From an uncultured Opitutia bacterium (lineage in GTDB: Bacteria > Verrucomicrobiota > Verrucomicrobiia > Opitutales > UBA953): DNA of 55,084 bases. The translations under genes and the position numbers were made by a program. Location: the NCBI GenBank assembly GCA_903925205.1, contig CAIYEN010000141.1, positions 1 through 55,084 of the forward strand, given 5' to 3'. The notes under the pieces are model-generated. The model did not search any database. It was not told the DNA's origin and saw only the letters and a program-made list of their open reading frames with translations. Positions 41,994-51,057 of the stretch are shown in pieces (the stretch's first letter is position 1; each line of letters opens with the position of its first letter).

Positions 41994-42017
41994 GGGGGTA
42001 AGGTAAGGCCTTCCCCC
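41994..42017 (+). other. Hairpin abutting the PPK2 start codon
   Basis: GGGGG (41994-41998) plus AAGG (42000-42003) pair with CCTT (42009-42012) plus CCCCC (42013-42017), with a single bulged T and loop TAAGG. The stem ends one base before the ATG at 42019, so it would block ribosome access when folded. Confidence 0.6.
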
Positions 42018-42018
42018 G

Positions 42019-43446
42019 ATGGTCTCCCGCTCCGCCCTTGAACGCGCCCGCTCCGCGCTCCACCTCCGCCTCCTCGCTGCCCAACGCAGGCTCGAGACCA
42101 GCGGCCGCGGCGCGGTCATCCTGCTCGGTGGCAACGACCGGCTCGGCGCTTCGGAACTCGCCAACCAGCTAACCGAGTGGTTCGACTCCCGGCGCGTTCG
42201 CATCTGCGCTCCAGACGCGGCTTCCGCCGAACTCCGCGGCCGCCCCTTCCTCTGGCCGTATTGGCAAATGATGCCCGCCAAGGGCACTATCACCGTCGTC
42301 GTGGGCGATTGGGTGACGCGCACCGCGCAAGCTGCGGCACGCGGGGAACTTTCCGGCGAAAAACTTCGGCAACGCGTGCGGGCACTTAAGCAATTCGAAG
42401 AGATGCTGGCCGCCGACGGAAACTCCGTCGTGAAGGTCTGGATTGAGACGCCCGAAAAATCGCTGCGGAAGCGCTTACGCGAAGTCGAAGACACGGATGC
42501 TCAAGACTGGGTGGTCACGGAAGCGGACTGGCTACTCACCAAAAATGGGGGGCACACGCTCGCACGCGAGCTGCGCTCAACGGCCGCCGGTCGGAACCTC
42601 CCTTGGAAAGTGATTCTCGGCGGCGAAACCAAGGCCCGGGACCTCCACGCCGGGGTCGAGATCGTGCGCCAACTTGCCTTGGCCTCCCGGCGCCGCGCCG
42701 CCGTGAAGCACAAGAAGCCGAGTGGTCGACCGCGCGGCCTCCTCGAAAGCGTCGCCGCGCATCCGACACTCGATCGAAAAGACTACTCTGCCCAAATCGC
42801 TAAGTTGCAGGCCCGCCTCGGCCGACTCACCCGGCTCGCCGCGGCCAAGGGCCTCAGCACCGTCGTCGCCCTTGAGGGCCCCGACGCCGCGGGTAAGGGC
42901 GGCGCCATCCGCCGACTCTGCGGGATGATCGACGCCGCTCACTATCAAGTCTACCCGACACCCGCCCCGACGCCCGAAGAAAAAGCCCGTCACTACCTCT
43001 GGCGCTTCTGGAACAAGACGCCCGCCCCGGGGCATCTCGCGATTTTCGACCGCTCGTGGTACGGCCGTGTCATGGTCGAACGCGTGGAAGGCTTCGCCAC
43101 CGACGCCGAATGGGCCCGCGCTTATTCCGAAATTAACGACTACGAGGCCCGCTTGGCGGAAACTGGCATGATCGTGCTGAAGGTCTGGATTAATATTTCC
43201 AAGGAAGAGCAGATGCGGCGTTTCCAGGCCCGCGAAGACTCGCCGCACAAGCGTCATAAGATGACGTCCGAGGACTACCGCAACCGCAAGAAGTGGGACG
43301 ATAACCTCCGCGCGGCCGAAGATATGATTGCCCGCACGGACACGCCCCACGCCCCGTGGCACGTCATCCTCGGCGACGATAAGCGCCACGCCCGCGTCGC
43401 GGTCCTTAAAGCCGTTTGCCGCGCGCTGGCCGATCGCTTGGACTAA
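42019..43446 (+). CDS. Two-domain polyphosphate kinase 2 / polyphosphate:AMP phosphotransferase
   Basis: A 475-residue protein made of two PPK2-type domains. The C-terminal one (about 255-475) is intact: Walker A EGPDAAGKGG (286-295), DAAHYQVYPTPAPTPEEK, RHYLWRFWNKTP, the Walker B-like FDRSWYGRVMVERVEGF, and DNLRAAEDMIARTDT. The N-terminal domain (1-235) keeps the fold but its P-loop reads GGNDRLGAS without the GKG. Tandem enzymes of this type phosphorylate AMP to ADP with polyphosphate, only the C-terminal domain being catalytic. Its 3' end overlaps the convergent mutY by 41 nt. A hairpin sits at the start codon. Confidence 0.9.
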   Translation: MVSRSALERARSALHLRLLAAQRRLETSGRGAVILLGGNDRLGASELANQLTEWFDSRRVRICAPDAASAELRGRPFLWPYWQMMPAKGTITVVVGDWVTRTAQAAARGELSGEKLRQRVRALKQFEEMLAADGNSVVKVWIETPEKSLRKRLREVEDTDAQDWVVTEADWLLTKNGGHTLARELRSTAAGRNLPWKVILGGETKARDLHAGVEIVRQLALASRRRAAVKHKKPSGRPRGLLESVAAHPTLDRKDYSAQIAKLQARLGRLTRLAAAKGLSTVVALEGPDAAGKGGAIRRLCGMIDAAHYQVYPTPAPTPEEKARHYLWRFWNKTPAPGHLAIFDRSWYGRVMVERVEGFATDAEWARAYSEINDYEARLAETGMIVLKVWINISKEEQMRRFQAREDSPHKRHKMTSEDYRNRKKWDDNLRAAEDMIARTDTPHAPWHVILGDDKRHARVAVLKAVCRALADRLD

Positions 43447-44470
43447 GCCACTCGCGCACCCAGCGGAGGTGCGGACCAGTCAAAGCCACGGTATCTAACT
43501 CGGCCACGGCGACCCATTCCAGTTCGGCCGCTCGTGACCAAGCACGGATGGAGGCGGCCGTGGCGACGACTTCGATGAGCGTTTCTTGGTAGGTGACGCT
43601 ACCGATTATCCGGCGGCGGACCAGGGCCGGCCGCCCCGGAACCGCGCCCGCTAACGTCGCCAACTCCGGTAACTCCGCCATCCCCGCCAAGCGCCGGGCC
43701 GCCCGCGGATTCCGCCGCAAGAGCAGCTGGCCGCGGTGATGCACCAAGGCCCGCGTGACCTCCGCCGTCTTCCGCACCTTCGGCTCGAAGCGTGGTAAGG
43801 TCGCGGCTTCCTTGCGGCCACCCACCGCGCACCAGCGCGCGACCGGACATTGTGCGCAGGCAGGCGCGGCCTTGCGACAGACGGTCGCGCCGAGCTCCAT
43901 CATGGCCTGATTATGGTCACCTGGTCGCTGCGGATCAACGAGGGCATTCGCGAGTGGCGTGAATGATTTCGCCGCCGTCGTAGTCTCTTTGAAACGGGTG
44001 CGGACGCCGCCGAGGCGCGCGAGCACGCGGACGACGTTGCCATCGACGACCGCCACGGGTTCATGAAAGGCGATGCTGGCGATGGCCGTAGCGGTGTAGG
44101 GTCCGACGCCCTTAAAGGCCTGCCACTCGGCGGCTGTTCGCGGCTCTGGGCGGCCCGCGACTTGCTGGGCGAGAGCCAGGAGGTTCCGCGCTCGCGTATA
44201 ATAGCCGAGGCCTGCCCAAGCGGCGAGGACGTCCGCTTCCTGGGCCCGCGCCAAGGCGGGGAAGTCCGGCCAACGCGCCACCCAGCGATTGAAATACGGA
44301 AGCGCCGTCGCAATCTGCGTCTGCTGGCACATGAGCTCCGAAACGACCGTCCGGTAGGCCGAGACCTCGGTCCGCCACGGCAAAGGGCGCTGGTGGGCAG
44401 CAAACCACGCCAACAAGGCCTTCCGGAACGCCGCGGCGGCCGGAATCAGCTTTTGTTCGTGAGGCGTCAT
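43406..44470 (-). CDS. mutY: A/G-specific adenine DNA glycosylase
   Basis: DNA repair enzyme that removes adenine opposite 8-oxoguanine. The 354-residue product has the helix-hairpin-helix GVGPYTATAIASIAF, catalytic Asp in AVVDGNVVRVLARL, the four-Cys iron-sulfur loop C-x6-C-x2-C-x5-C (CRKAAPACAQCPVARWC), and a C-terminal NUDIX-like domain that reads the oxoG. The early part has WRTEVSAYRTVVSELMCQQTQI, typical of MutY. The ATG at 44470 was chosen by homology; upstream in-frame codons are not conserved. It diverges from rnhC with a 47-nt gap. Confidence 0.95.
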   Translation of the reverse strand: MTPHEQKLIPAAAAFRKALLAWFAAHQRPLPWRTEVSAYRTVVSELMCQQTQIATALPYFNRWVARWPDFPALARAQEADVLAAWAGLGYYTRARNLLALAQQVAGRPEPRTAAEWQAFKGVGPYTATAIASIAFHEPVAVVDGNVVRVLARLGGVRTRFKETTTAAKSFTPLANALVDPQRPGDHNQAMMELGATVCRKAAPACAQCPVARWCAVGGRKEAATLPRFEPKVRKTAEVTRALVHHRGQLLLRRNPRAARRLAGMAELPELATLAGAVPGRPALVRRRIIGSVTYQETLIEVVATAASIRAWSRAAELEWVAVAELDTVALTGPHLRWVREWLSPSDRPARGKRL

Positions 44471-44517
44471 GGGATGGGGCTGGATTTGAGGGCCAACTCG
44501 GCTAAACCTTGGTGCCC

Positions 44518-45528
44518 ATGGCAAGAAAGGCAAAGCAGGACTCCGACGACGCGCCCAAGAAGGTGGCAATGCACACCCTCAAGCTCGATGCGGCGCAGGC
44601 GGAGAAACTGCGCCAAATCATTGTCGGCAAGGGTTGGGTCTCCTTTCCCGTCGACCATTCGGCCTTCGCCTTCAAGGGCCCCGACGTCAATGTGGTCCAT
44701 TACAAGTCCGGCAAATGCGTCATCTCCGGCCGCGGCACCGAGGAATTCGTGAAATTCAGCGTGGAGCCCGACGTCACCGGGCAGGCGACCTTGGGTTACG
44801 AGGAAGAGTTAAATCCCGATTGGTTTGAAGAGCACGCGGGCCTCGATGAATCCGGCAAGGGCGACCTCTTCGGCCCCGTGGTCTCGGCCTGCGTCATCGC
44901 GACTGGCGAAATGACGCGCGAATGGATCAGCCTAGGAATCAAGGATTCCAAGAAACTGACGGATACAAAGATTGCCGAGCTCGACCGCATCATCCGCGCC
45001 ACCCCCGGGGTGTCCGTGAAGACGACCTTCGCGCGCATGGCGAAGTACAACGAACTGCACTCCCGCTTCGGCAAGAACCTCAACCGCCTCCTGGGCTGGA
45101 TGCACGCGACGTCGTGTGAAGAAGCCCTCAAGGACTTCGAACTGCAGCACCAGCGTCGCCCCCAGTGGGGCCTCCTCGACCAATTCTCGGAAGAGCCGCT
45201 GGTCCAGAAGGAGATCGCCCGTAAGGGTATCGAATTCGACCTACGCATGCGCACCAAGGCGGAATCAGACCCGGTCGTGGCCGCGGCCTCCATCGTCGCC
45301 CGCGCCTGCTTTGTCCGCGAGCTCGACCGCCTGTCGCAAGACTGCGGCGTGACGCTCCCCAAGGGCTCGGGCCGCGAAGCCAAGGAAGCGGGCATCGAAC
45401 TCGTCGGCCGTCTCGGCCCCGCCATCCTTGTGAATTTCGCGAAGCTCCACTTCCGCACGGCCTATGAGGTCCGTGGCCTCGAACCACCGGAAGCCAAGCC
45501 GTTCATCCGCCGCAAAAAAGCGGAGTAA
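44518..45528 (+). CDS. rnhC: Ribonuclease HIII
   Basis: Endonuclease cutting the RNA strand of RNA/DNA hybrids. The 336-residue product has the N-terminal TBP-like substrate-binding extension of RNase HIII (about 1-100: KLDAAQAEKLRQIIVGKGW, VVHYKSGKCVISGRG), then the catalytic domain with GLDESGKGDLFGPVVSAC (Asp110, Glu111), IKDSKKLTD, GLLDQFSEEPL, and AESDPVVAAASIVARA. The GxDExGKGDxFGP form separates it from RNase HII. ATG at 44518 chosen over an in-frame TTG three codons upstream. rnhB follows after 4 nt. Confidence 0.94.
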   Translation: MARKAKQDSDDAPKKVAMHTLKLDAAQAEKLRQIIVGKGWVSFPVDHSAFAFKGPDVNVVHYKSGKCVISGRGTEEFVKFSVEPDVTGQATLGYEEELNPDWFEEHAGLDESGKGDLFGPVVSACVIATGEMTREWISLGIKDSKKLTDTKIAELDRIIRATPGVSVKTTFARMAKYNELHSRFGKNLNRLLGWMHATSCEEALKDFELQHQRRPQWGLLDQFSEEPLVQKEIARKGIEFDLRMRTKAESDPVVAAASIVARACFVRELDRLSQDCGVTLPKGSGREAKEAGIELVGRLGPAILVNFAKLHFRTAYEVRGLEPPEAKPFIRRKKAE

Positions 45529-45532
45529 TCCG

Positions 45533-46282
45533 ATGGCGTCGCTGGCATCCTTCGACCGCAAGCGCGGCGCCGGACGTCCGGGCATCGCGGGGGTGGATGA
45601 AGCCGGCCGCGGGCCGCTCTGCGGGCCCGTCGTGGCAGGAGCCGTGCTGCTCGACGCGGGGTTTTATGGCGAAGCGGCTTGGGTCCGGAAGCTCGCGGGG
45701 GCCAATGACTCCAAAAAGCTCTCGCCGGAGAAACGCTCCGAACTCCGCGCCCGCATCGCCGAGATGCACGCCGAGGGAAAACTCCGCGCCGTCTGGGCGG
45801 AGGCCTCGGTCCTAGAGATCTCAGCCCATAATATTCTCGGGGCGACGCGGATGGCGATGGCCCGCTGCATCGCGCAATTGGCCCAAGGGCCGCTGGCGGC
45901 CCTCTTCCCAGCCGCTGGCACGGAAGGCGAACTCTTTGGTCGCACGGAAGAACGTAACATCCTCGTGCTCGTCGACGGGCTGCCGTTGCGACCCTTCGCC
46001 TGGGCGCACGAATCGGTCAAGGGCGGCGACGGCAAGAGCCTGGCGATCGCGCTCGCCTCGATTGTCGCAAAGGTCGAACGCGACCGCATGCTCGTCGAGC
46101 TCGACGCGCGTTATCCAGCATACGGCTTTGCACGACATAAAGGCTACGGCACCCCTGATCATATCGAAGCACTCCGTCGCCTCGGCCCCTGCCCTGAACA
46201 CCGCGAACTTTTCGTGCGCGGTATCCTCGCCGGCGATGACCCGCCGCCGGAGTCGTTGGACAGCGAGTTTAGTTTTGAGTGA
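45533..46282 (+). CDS. rnhB: Ribonuclease HII
   Basis: Removes ribonucleotides misincorporated in DNA and cuts RNA/DNA hybrids. The 249-residue product has GVDEAGRGPLCGPVVAGAV with Asp22 and Glu23, NDSKKLSPEKR, VLVDGLPLRPF with the third acidic residue, and the GGDGKSLAIALASIVAKVERDRM segment with the fourth, then FARHKGYGTPDHIEAL. There is an insertion around LFPAAGTEGELFGRTEER not seen in E. coli RNase HII. ATG at 45533 lies 4 nt after the rnhC stop, so both are cotranscribed. Confidence 0.95.
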   Translation: MASLASFDRKRGAGRPGIAGVDEAGRGPLCGPVVAGAVLLDAGFYGEAAWVRKLAGANDSKKLSPEKRSELRARIAEMHAEGKLRAVWAEASVLEISAHNILGATRMAMARCIAQLAQGPLAALFPAAGTEGELFGRTEERNILVLVDGLPLRPFAWAHESVKGGDGKSLAIALASIVAKVERDRMLVELDARYPAYGFARHKGYGTPDHIEALRRLGPCPEHRELFVRGILAGDDPPPESLDSEFSFE

Positions 46283-46309
46283 TTGATAGCGAGGGAGGGG
46301 ACGAGGGGG

Positions 46310-46557
46310 CATGGTGACACGGGGACAAGGGGTTCTGCGGCTCTGCCGCGCCCACTTTCCGGCCCCCCTTTTCGCTCCCCTTTCACTCTGCCTTGGGTAG
46401 GGGCACGATTCATCGTGCACTCCCTTCATGGAGGGCGCGGCGAAGCCACGCCCCTACCCACTTCCGACACGCCTAGGTTGGCACGCAGTGCCAACCCTAC
46501 CTTCCCCCTGGCCAACCATACTCTTTTCCACCAGTCCCCTCGCGGCCTACGGCCGCG
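46310..46557 (+). repeat. Composite palindromic repeat A
   Basis: The 276-nt convergent gap between rnhB and the reverse cytochrome gene is filled by palindromic modules. In order: a CATGGTGACA / GGGACAAGGGGTT entry sequence (46311-46333), GCGGC-TCT-GCCGC (46337-46349), a three-hairpin unit with outer stem GGGTAGGGGC/GCCCCTACCC (46395-46404 and 46450-46459), a perfect 9-bp stem GGTTGGCAC with loop GCA (46476-46496), and CGCGGCC-TAC-GGCCGCG (46541-46557) abutting the next stop codon. Related copies lie at 50758 and 54721. Confidence 0.9.
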
Positions 46558-46558
46558 C

Positions 46559-49123
46559 TCACTTCTTCGCGGGCGCGGGTGGGCGGAGTTCGTCGGCGGA
46601 CCAAGAAGCGTGCGTGGCGTATTGATCGCGCAGGCCTTTCACGAATTTGGCGTCCACTGGCGCAGCGGTGTGCTCCCATTCGCGCCGGACATAGGTCACG
46701 ACGGCCGCGAGGTCTTCGTCATTCAACTGCGCCATCGGCGGCATGCTCAGGTCCCACGTCCGACCGCCGACCTTCACGGGGCCACCGAGGCCGTTCATGA
46801 CAATGCGGGCGAGGACGTCTGGCTTGCCGAGCACCCACTCGCTATCGACCAACGGCGGCGCCAAGCCATCGAGGCCATAGCCATGCGGCTGGTGGCAGGC
46901 GGCACAGAGTCCGTTAAAGATAGTTTTGCCACGCTCAAAGGAGGCCGCTTGGGCCGCGGTCAACGGCGTGACGACCGGTGGCTTGGGCGCCCCAGCCTTC
47001 CCGGCCCACATCACGCGTTCATTGACCCCCGCCAAGGCAGCAGCACCCGCCTTGTCCGTGAGAGCGGCCGTGAGCTTTGCCATCGCGGCGGGCTCGGCAG
47101 GCAACCAGAGGAGTTTAGCGACTTTACCGGCCGCGGCCGTGCCTTTGGTGGCCTTAGCCTTCGGGTCACGGCCGCCACGGTCGAGGCCGCGGACGAGCGC
47201 CATTTGCATGGCCTTATTATCCAAGGTGACGGCGAGGTTAAGCATGTCCTCCATCGGACCGGCCTTACCCGATTGCGAGACCAACGTGGCGAGGGCTTCC
47301 ACGACAAAGCCGGCGCCTTCGACGTTGGCGGCGGTGGCTTGGGCGGCCACGAGTTTAGCAATGGTGGTCTCCTTGCCGCGCATGCCCGTCAAGGCACCTT
47401 CACGGACCAACGTATTTTGACCATGGGCTACGAGCAACTTGGCCAACGCCACATCAGCGTCCGGTGAACCCGTCGCCCCGAGGCGAATCGCGAGGTGCGC
47501 GAGCACGATGACTTCCTTCTCGCCCGTCAGGGCGATAAGGTCTGGCAAGAGATCCGGCGTCGCGAGCCGCACCCCGGCAGCGCGCACCTGTGGGTCCGCA
47601 TCCTTGAGGGCGGTGCGTAACGCCTCGGCGTCGAGGGCGTTCAAGCCTTCGAGCGTCCAAAGCGCATGGAGACGCGAGAAGGCATTGCCCGCACCCTCGG
47701 CCTTAAGCAATTGACGCAAGGCGGGCACGGCCGCCGCGTCCGCCGACTCGACGAGCAGACGTTGCGCCGTGTCGCGCACCCAACCGGAAGGATGGCGGAG
47801 CAGCTCCACGCGCGCGGCGGTAGCCGCGGGCACCTTAACGGCGGCCACCTGGGTCGCCTTCTCCGGGACGATGCGCCAGATACGACCGCGGTTCACGGGC
47901 TGCTCGAGTTTACGGTCCTTGATGTTGGCTACGAGGTAGTGCGTCAGGAAGCCCTGGTGCTGAATGATCCCGCGATACATATCGACGATGTAAATCGCCC
48001 CGTCGGGTCCGTTGACGACTTGCACCGGACGGAACCGCTCGTCGGTCGAAGCCAAGAATTCTTGGCCCGCGTGGGCAGCGGTGCCCTTGACCACGCCGTC
48101 CTTCTCCGTGAGCACCATCCGCTTCACGAGGTTCGCGGAGGGCTCGGGGATGAAGGCGTTGCCGTGGAACTCGGGCCCGAAGAGATGCCCGCGATAAACG
48201 ACCGCACCACACGTCGCCGTGGCCTTGGCGAGCGTCCCGTCGGCCCGCAAGGTGCTGGCATCGTAACCGCGGTTCACGCCGGGGGTCGGGTGGATCGGGT
48301 AGACCGATTGGTCGAGGACGACTGGGCTATTGACGCTGGTCACATTGCGCAGGAGCGGGTTGCGCGCGAACGCCGCCGCGGGGAGGAGGTCCGCGCGCAG
48401 GAGGTCGGAGTTATAGTTGTAATACAGACGACCGGCATCGTCCTGACAGAGGCCATACTGCCCACGGCCCAGGCCAGCGCCGCGTTGCCAGGTGCCTGCG
48501 TTGAGACGGAAGCTCGTGCCGTAGCCCGCGCTCCAAATACGATTATCCATCGCCCAGGTCGGCGTGTTCGCCATGTGTTCGGGCTGACCGCCGCGGGTAC
48601 CGTAGTCGGTCGCAACGACCGTGCGCACATCGGCAACGCCGGTGCCCTTGGTATCCTTACAGAAAAAAAGGTTCGGGGATTCGCCGATGAGGGCACCGCC
48701 GTTCACCGCGAGGACGGACCGAGGCATGACGAGCCCGTCGACAAAAGCCGTCGCTTTATCCATGCGGCCACTTCCCTTCGTGTCCTCCAGGAGCGAGACC
48801 CGGCCCGAGGGGTCTTTCTCGCCGGCGCCATCGACGTCGTTCATGTAGCCACGCATTTCGACCACGAACAGGCGGCCCTGATCATCGAAACTAATCGCGA
48901 TCGGCGACTGGATCATCGGCTCAGCGGCGACGAGTTCGATACGGAAGCCCTTTTCGATTTTAAAGGTTTTCAATTCCTCTTCGGGCGAAAGCACGGGCGC
49001 CGGGGGCAGCTTGAACTTCAAGGTGACTTCCTCCGGGCCAGCGTTGCCCTTATTGAGGGCCCAAGCGGCCTGGGCGACGAGCAAGCAGCCAGCGGTGAAC
49101 CAAAGGGAAACGGGAGCCTTCAT
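46559..49123 (-). CDS. PVC-type propeller/HEAT/cytochrome c protein (membrane-bound dehydrogenase-like)
   Basis: An 854-residue exported protein. Signal peptide MKAPVSLWFTAGCLLVAQAAWA. Residues about 55-420 form a beta-propeller like soluble glucose/sorbosone dehydrogenases (FRIELVAAEPMIQSPIAIS, DDQGRLFVVEMRGY, GPDGAIYIVDMYRG). Residues about 440-690 are HEAT-like helical repeats. The C-terminal cytochrome c domain has the heme motif CAACH (740-744) and a probable axial Met in SMPPM (793-797). Proteins of this architecture are typical of Planctomycetota and Verrucomicrobiota and are thought to oxidise sugars at the cell surface; the substrate is unknown. A sulfatase gene lies directly upstream on the same strand. 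Confidence 0.93.
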   Translation of the reverse strand: MKAPVSLWFTAGCLLVAQAAWALNKGNAGPEEVTLKFKLPPAPVLSPEEELKTFKIEKGFRIELVAAEPMIQSPIAISFDDQGRLFVVEMRGYMNDVDGAGEKDPSGRVSLLEDTKGSGRMDKATAFVDGLVMPRSVLAVNGGALIGESPNLFFCKDTKGTGVADVRTVVATDYGTRGGQPEHMANTPTWAMDNRIWSAGYGTSFRLNAGTWQRGAGLGRGQYGLCQDDAGRLYYNYNSDLLRADLLPAAAFARNPLLRNVTSVNSPVVLDQSVYPIHPTPGVNRGYDASTLRADGTLAKATATCGAVVYRGHLFGPEFHGNAFIPEPSANLVKRMVLTEKDGVVKGTAAHAGQEFLASTDERFRPVQVVNGPDGAIYIVDMYRGIIQHQGFLTHYLVANIKDRKLEQPVNRGRIWRIVPEKATQVAAVKVPAATAARVELLRHPSGWVRDTAQRLLVESADAAAVPALRQLLKAEGAGNAFSRLHALWTLEGLNALDAEALRTALKDADPQVRAAGVRLATPDLLPDLIALTGEKEVIVLAHLAIRLGATGSPDADVALAKLLVAHGQNTLVREGALTGMRGKETTIAKLVAAQATAANVEGAGFVVEALATLVSQSGKAGPMEDMLNLAVTLDNKAMQMALVRGLDRGGRDPKAKATKGTAAAGKVAKLLWLPAEPAAMAKLTAALTDKAGAAALAGVNERVMWAGKAGAPKPPVVTPLTAAQAASFERGKTIFNGLCAACHQPHGYGLDGLAPPLVDSEWVLGKPDVLARIVMNGLGGPVKVGGRTWDLSMPPMAQLNDEDLAAVVTYVRREWEHTAAPVDAKFVKGLRDQYATHASWSADELRPPAPAKK

Positions 49124-49178
49124 GGGGTACGGGGTCTACTAGAACCTGTCCCCGCCCGGGGGCAAATGTTCCCGTTAC

Positions 49179-50720
49179 TTACTTATCCTGCTGCTTCTTA
49201 TTGCCGGTTTTCTTGACCAAAACCACGGGGACATCGTTGGTGAGGTCCGGACCCGGGGTACTCCGGCCACGGGCGACCAAGGCTTGGAGGGCGGCCTTCA
49301 TGCTCGTGACCCGTTCGGGGTGCTGGGCCGCGAGGTTGGTTTTTTCGCCGGGATCCGCGGCTAAATCGTAGAGCTGGAACTCCGGCAGGCCCTTCTCTTC
49401 CTTGGAACCGGGCTTGGGATTGCTCCAACCACCAGAGCCCGCGCAGAGCGCCAACTTCCACTGACCATCGCGGATCGCAAAACTGCCGTTGATGGATTGG
49501 CTCACGATGGACTGACGGAGGGGGCCCTCGCGGCCAAGCAAGGCGGGCAAAAAGGACACGCTATCTTCGCCGGCCCCCGCGGGCACGGGCACGCCGAGCG
49601 CATCGGCGAACGTGGCGAGGAAATCAATCTGGCCAATGAGTTGCGGGTTCACGCTCCCCGGCTTCACCTTGCCAGGCCAACGGACAATGAACGGCACGCG
49701 GTGGCCGCCCTCAAAGATATCCGCCTTATGTCCGCGGTACAGATAGCTGGGCTCGTGGCCCTTCGCTTGCAGTTCATCGATTTTAGCCGCGGGGGAACAA
49801 CCATTATCTGCCGTGAAGACGATCAGCGTATTCTCACGTAAACCTAACTGCTCGAGTTTGGCCAAGAGCCGACCGACATCCGCGTCGACCTGCCGCACGA
49901 AATCGGCGTAGGGATTAAGGCCGCTGGAACCCTTGAATTCATTGGTCGGAACGATGGGCGTGTGCGGGGCATTCAGCGGTAGATAAAGAAAGAAGGGCTT
50001 CGGCGAGTCGGCCTGCTTCTGTGCCGTGACGTAGGCGATGGCTTGGTCAATCACTCCCGGTAGGACGTCAATGGCCTCGAACTTCGGGCCCGCCGGACCA
50101 GTCCGAAGCCACGTCTTGGTCGCCGAGGGAATCTCCGTCGTCCGCCGATCTTTAATCCAAACAAACGGCGGCATGTCGAGTGAAGCACTGATGCCATAGA
50201 ATTGGTCAAAGCCGTGGTCGAGTGGGCCGTCCTTGATATCGGCGGCGTAGTTGACTTCCTGGCCGACCTTAGCGCCAGCGCCATCAAAGACTCCTTTATC
50301 GTCGGCGACACCGCCGGCCTTGAGTGCGAACGACATCCCCAAGTGCCACTTACCGAAGCAAGCCGTGCCGTAGCCTTGCTGCTTAAGGAACCCTGCGACG
50401 GTCAGGCGATCTTTCGCAATCAGCGGAGCGGAATAGCCACCCAGCACACCACTCTGCAGGCGGGTGCGCCAGTGGTACCGTCCGGTTAACAAGCTATAGC
50501 GGGAAGGCGTACAGACCCCCGACGTGGTATGCCCATCGGTGAAACGCATTCCCTCCGCGGCCAAACGGTCGAGGTGCGGGGTCGGGATCTTCCCCTTCGG
50601 GTTATAAGCGGAGACATCGCCGATGCCTTGGTCATCGGCTAAAATCACAATGATATTAGGTCGTTCGGCGGCCGACAGTGCCCAGGTGGCGAACAGGGCA
50701 AGGAGCGTGGGGAAGCGCAT
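49179..50720 (-). CDS. Secreted arylsulfatase-family sulfatase
   Basis: A 513-residue sulfatase (alkaline phosphatase superfamily). Signal peptide [18 protein letters not shown], then [16 protein letters not shown] with metal-binding Asp29/Asp30, and the formylglycine motif CTPSR with Cys70 inside [15 protein letters not shown]. Later parts are [22 protein letters not shown], and [20 protein letters not shown], all family motifs. Such enzymes remove sulfate esters from algal or host polysaccharides in the periplasm. Cys70 must be converted to formylglycine by a maturase that is not in the window. ATG at 50720 gives the signal peptide; longer frames do not. The cytochrome-like gene follows 55 nt downstream. 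Confidence 0.94.
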   Translation of the reverse strand: MRFPTLLALFATWALSAAERPNIIVILADDQGIGDVSAYNPKGKIPTPHLDRLAAEGMRFTDGHTTSGVCTPSRYSLLTGRYHWRTRLQSGVLGGYSAPLIAKDRLTVAGFLKQQGYGTACFGKWHLGMSFALKAGGVADDKGVFDGAGAKVGQEVNYAADIKDGPLDHGFDQFYGISASLDMPPFVWIKDRRTTEIPSATKTWLRTGPAGPKFEAIDVLPGVIDQAIAYVTAQKQADSPKPFFLYLPLNAPHTPIVPTNEFKGSSGLNPYADFVRQVDADVGRLLAKLEQLGLRENTLIVFTADNGCSPAAKIDELQAKGHEPSYLYRGHKADIFEGGHRVPFIVRWPGKVKPGSVNPQLIGQIDFLATFADALGVPVPAGAGEDSVSFLPALLGREGPLRQSIVSQSINGSFAIRDGQWKLALCAGSGGWSNPKPGSKEEKGLPEFQLYDLAADPGEKTNLAAQHPERVTSMKAALQALVARGRSTPGPDLTNDVPVVLVKKTGNKKQQDK

Positions 50721-50757
50721 GGAGAGAAGTAAAACGATGGGAAGTGAAGATGCAAGG

Positions 50758-50957
50758 CGCGGCCTACGGCCGCGAGGGGACTGGCACTCTGTATCGGGTA
50801 GGGTTGGCACTGCGTGCCAACCTGGCCTGCCTCTCTTCCGACTCGTCCGCCCCCTAGGTCAGCACGCAGTGCTAACCCTACCTCGAGGCGGGCGGCGCAG
50901 CCACGCCCCTACCTGTTTTGGCATTTACCTTTGCACAGGCCGTAGGCCGATTTGCAC
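50758..50957 (+). repeat. Composite palindromic repeat B
   Basis: Fills the first two thirds of the 337-nt divergent gap between the sulfatase and kdgD. Modules: CGCGGCC-TAC-GGCCGCG (50758-50774) followed by AGGGGACTGG, the inverse of the arrangement in copy A; a perfect stem GGTTGGCAC with loop TGC (50802-50822); a one-mismatch relative GGTCAGCAC/GTGCTAACC with loop GCA (50857-50877); and a 65-nt segment (50893-50957) that recurs at 54948-55012 with two differences. Being upstream of kdgD it may affect expression of the glucarate operon. Confidence 0.9.
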
Positions 50958-51057
50958 CTTTTCACTTTTCCACCCCTGCCCTCCGTCCTCCGTACTCTTC
51001 CTATTGCCTCCCCTCTCCCGCCCGACTACTCCTCCCCTTCTCCTCTCGCCCGTCGCC
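50958..51057 (+). promoter_or_regulatory. Long pyrimidine-rich leader of the glucarate operon
   Basis: About 100 nt consisting almost entirely of C and T on the coding strand, running up to the kdgD ATG with no Shine-Dalgarno sequence and no clear -10 box. It looks like an untranslated leader suited to ribosomal protein S1-assisted initiation. The promoter must lie within or before it, possibly inside repeat B. Confidence 0.5.

Noticed and set aside
46395-46459. tRNA-like cloverleaf in the three-hairpin repeat unit
   Set aside because: The outer stem and three inner hairpins recall a cloverleaf, but there is no TTCRA loop, anticodon-arm geometry or CCA, and loop sequences are not conserved between copies.
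47666-49216. A 516-codon open frame on the forward strand opposite the cytochrome/propeller gene
   Set aside because: It lies antisense to a protein with clear domains and heme motif; its own translation is low-complexity and Arg/Gly/His-rich with no recognisable domain, as expected from GC-rich antisense frames.
50623-51057. N-terminal extension of kdgD by 145 codons
   Set aside because: The extra part translates through the repeat array and pyrimidine leader and overlaps the sulfatase gene; KdgD homology begins exactly at the ATG at 51058.
50721-51057. Small gene in the sulfatase-kdgD gap
   Set aside because: Short frames here only translate palindromic repeats and a C/T tract; none has a convincing start or composition.
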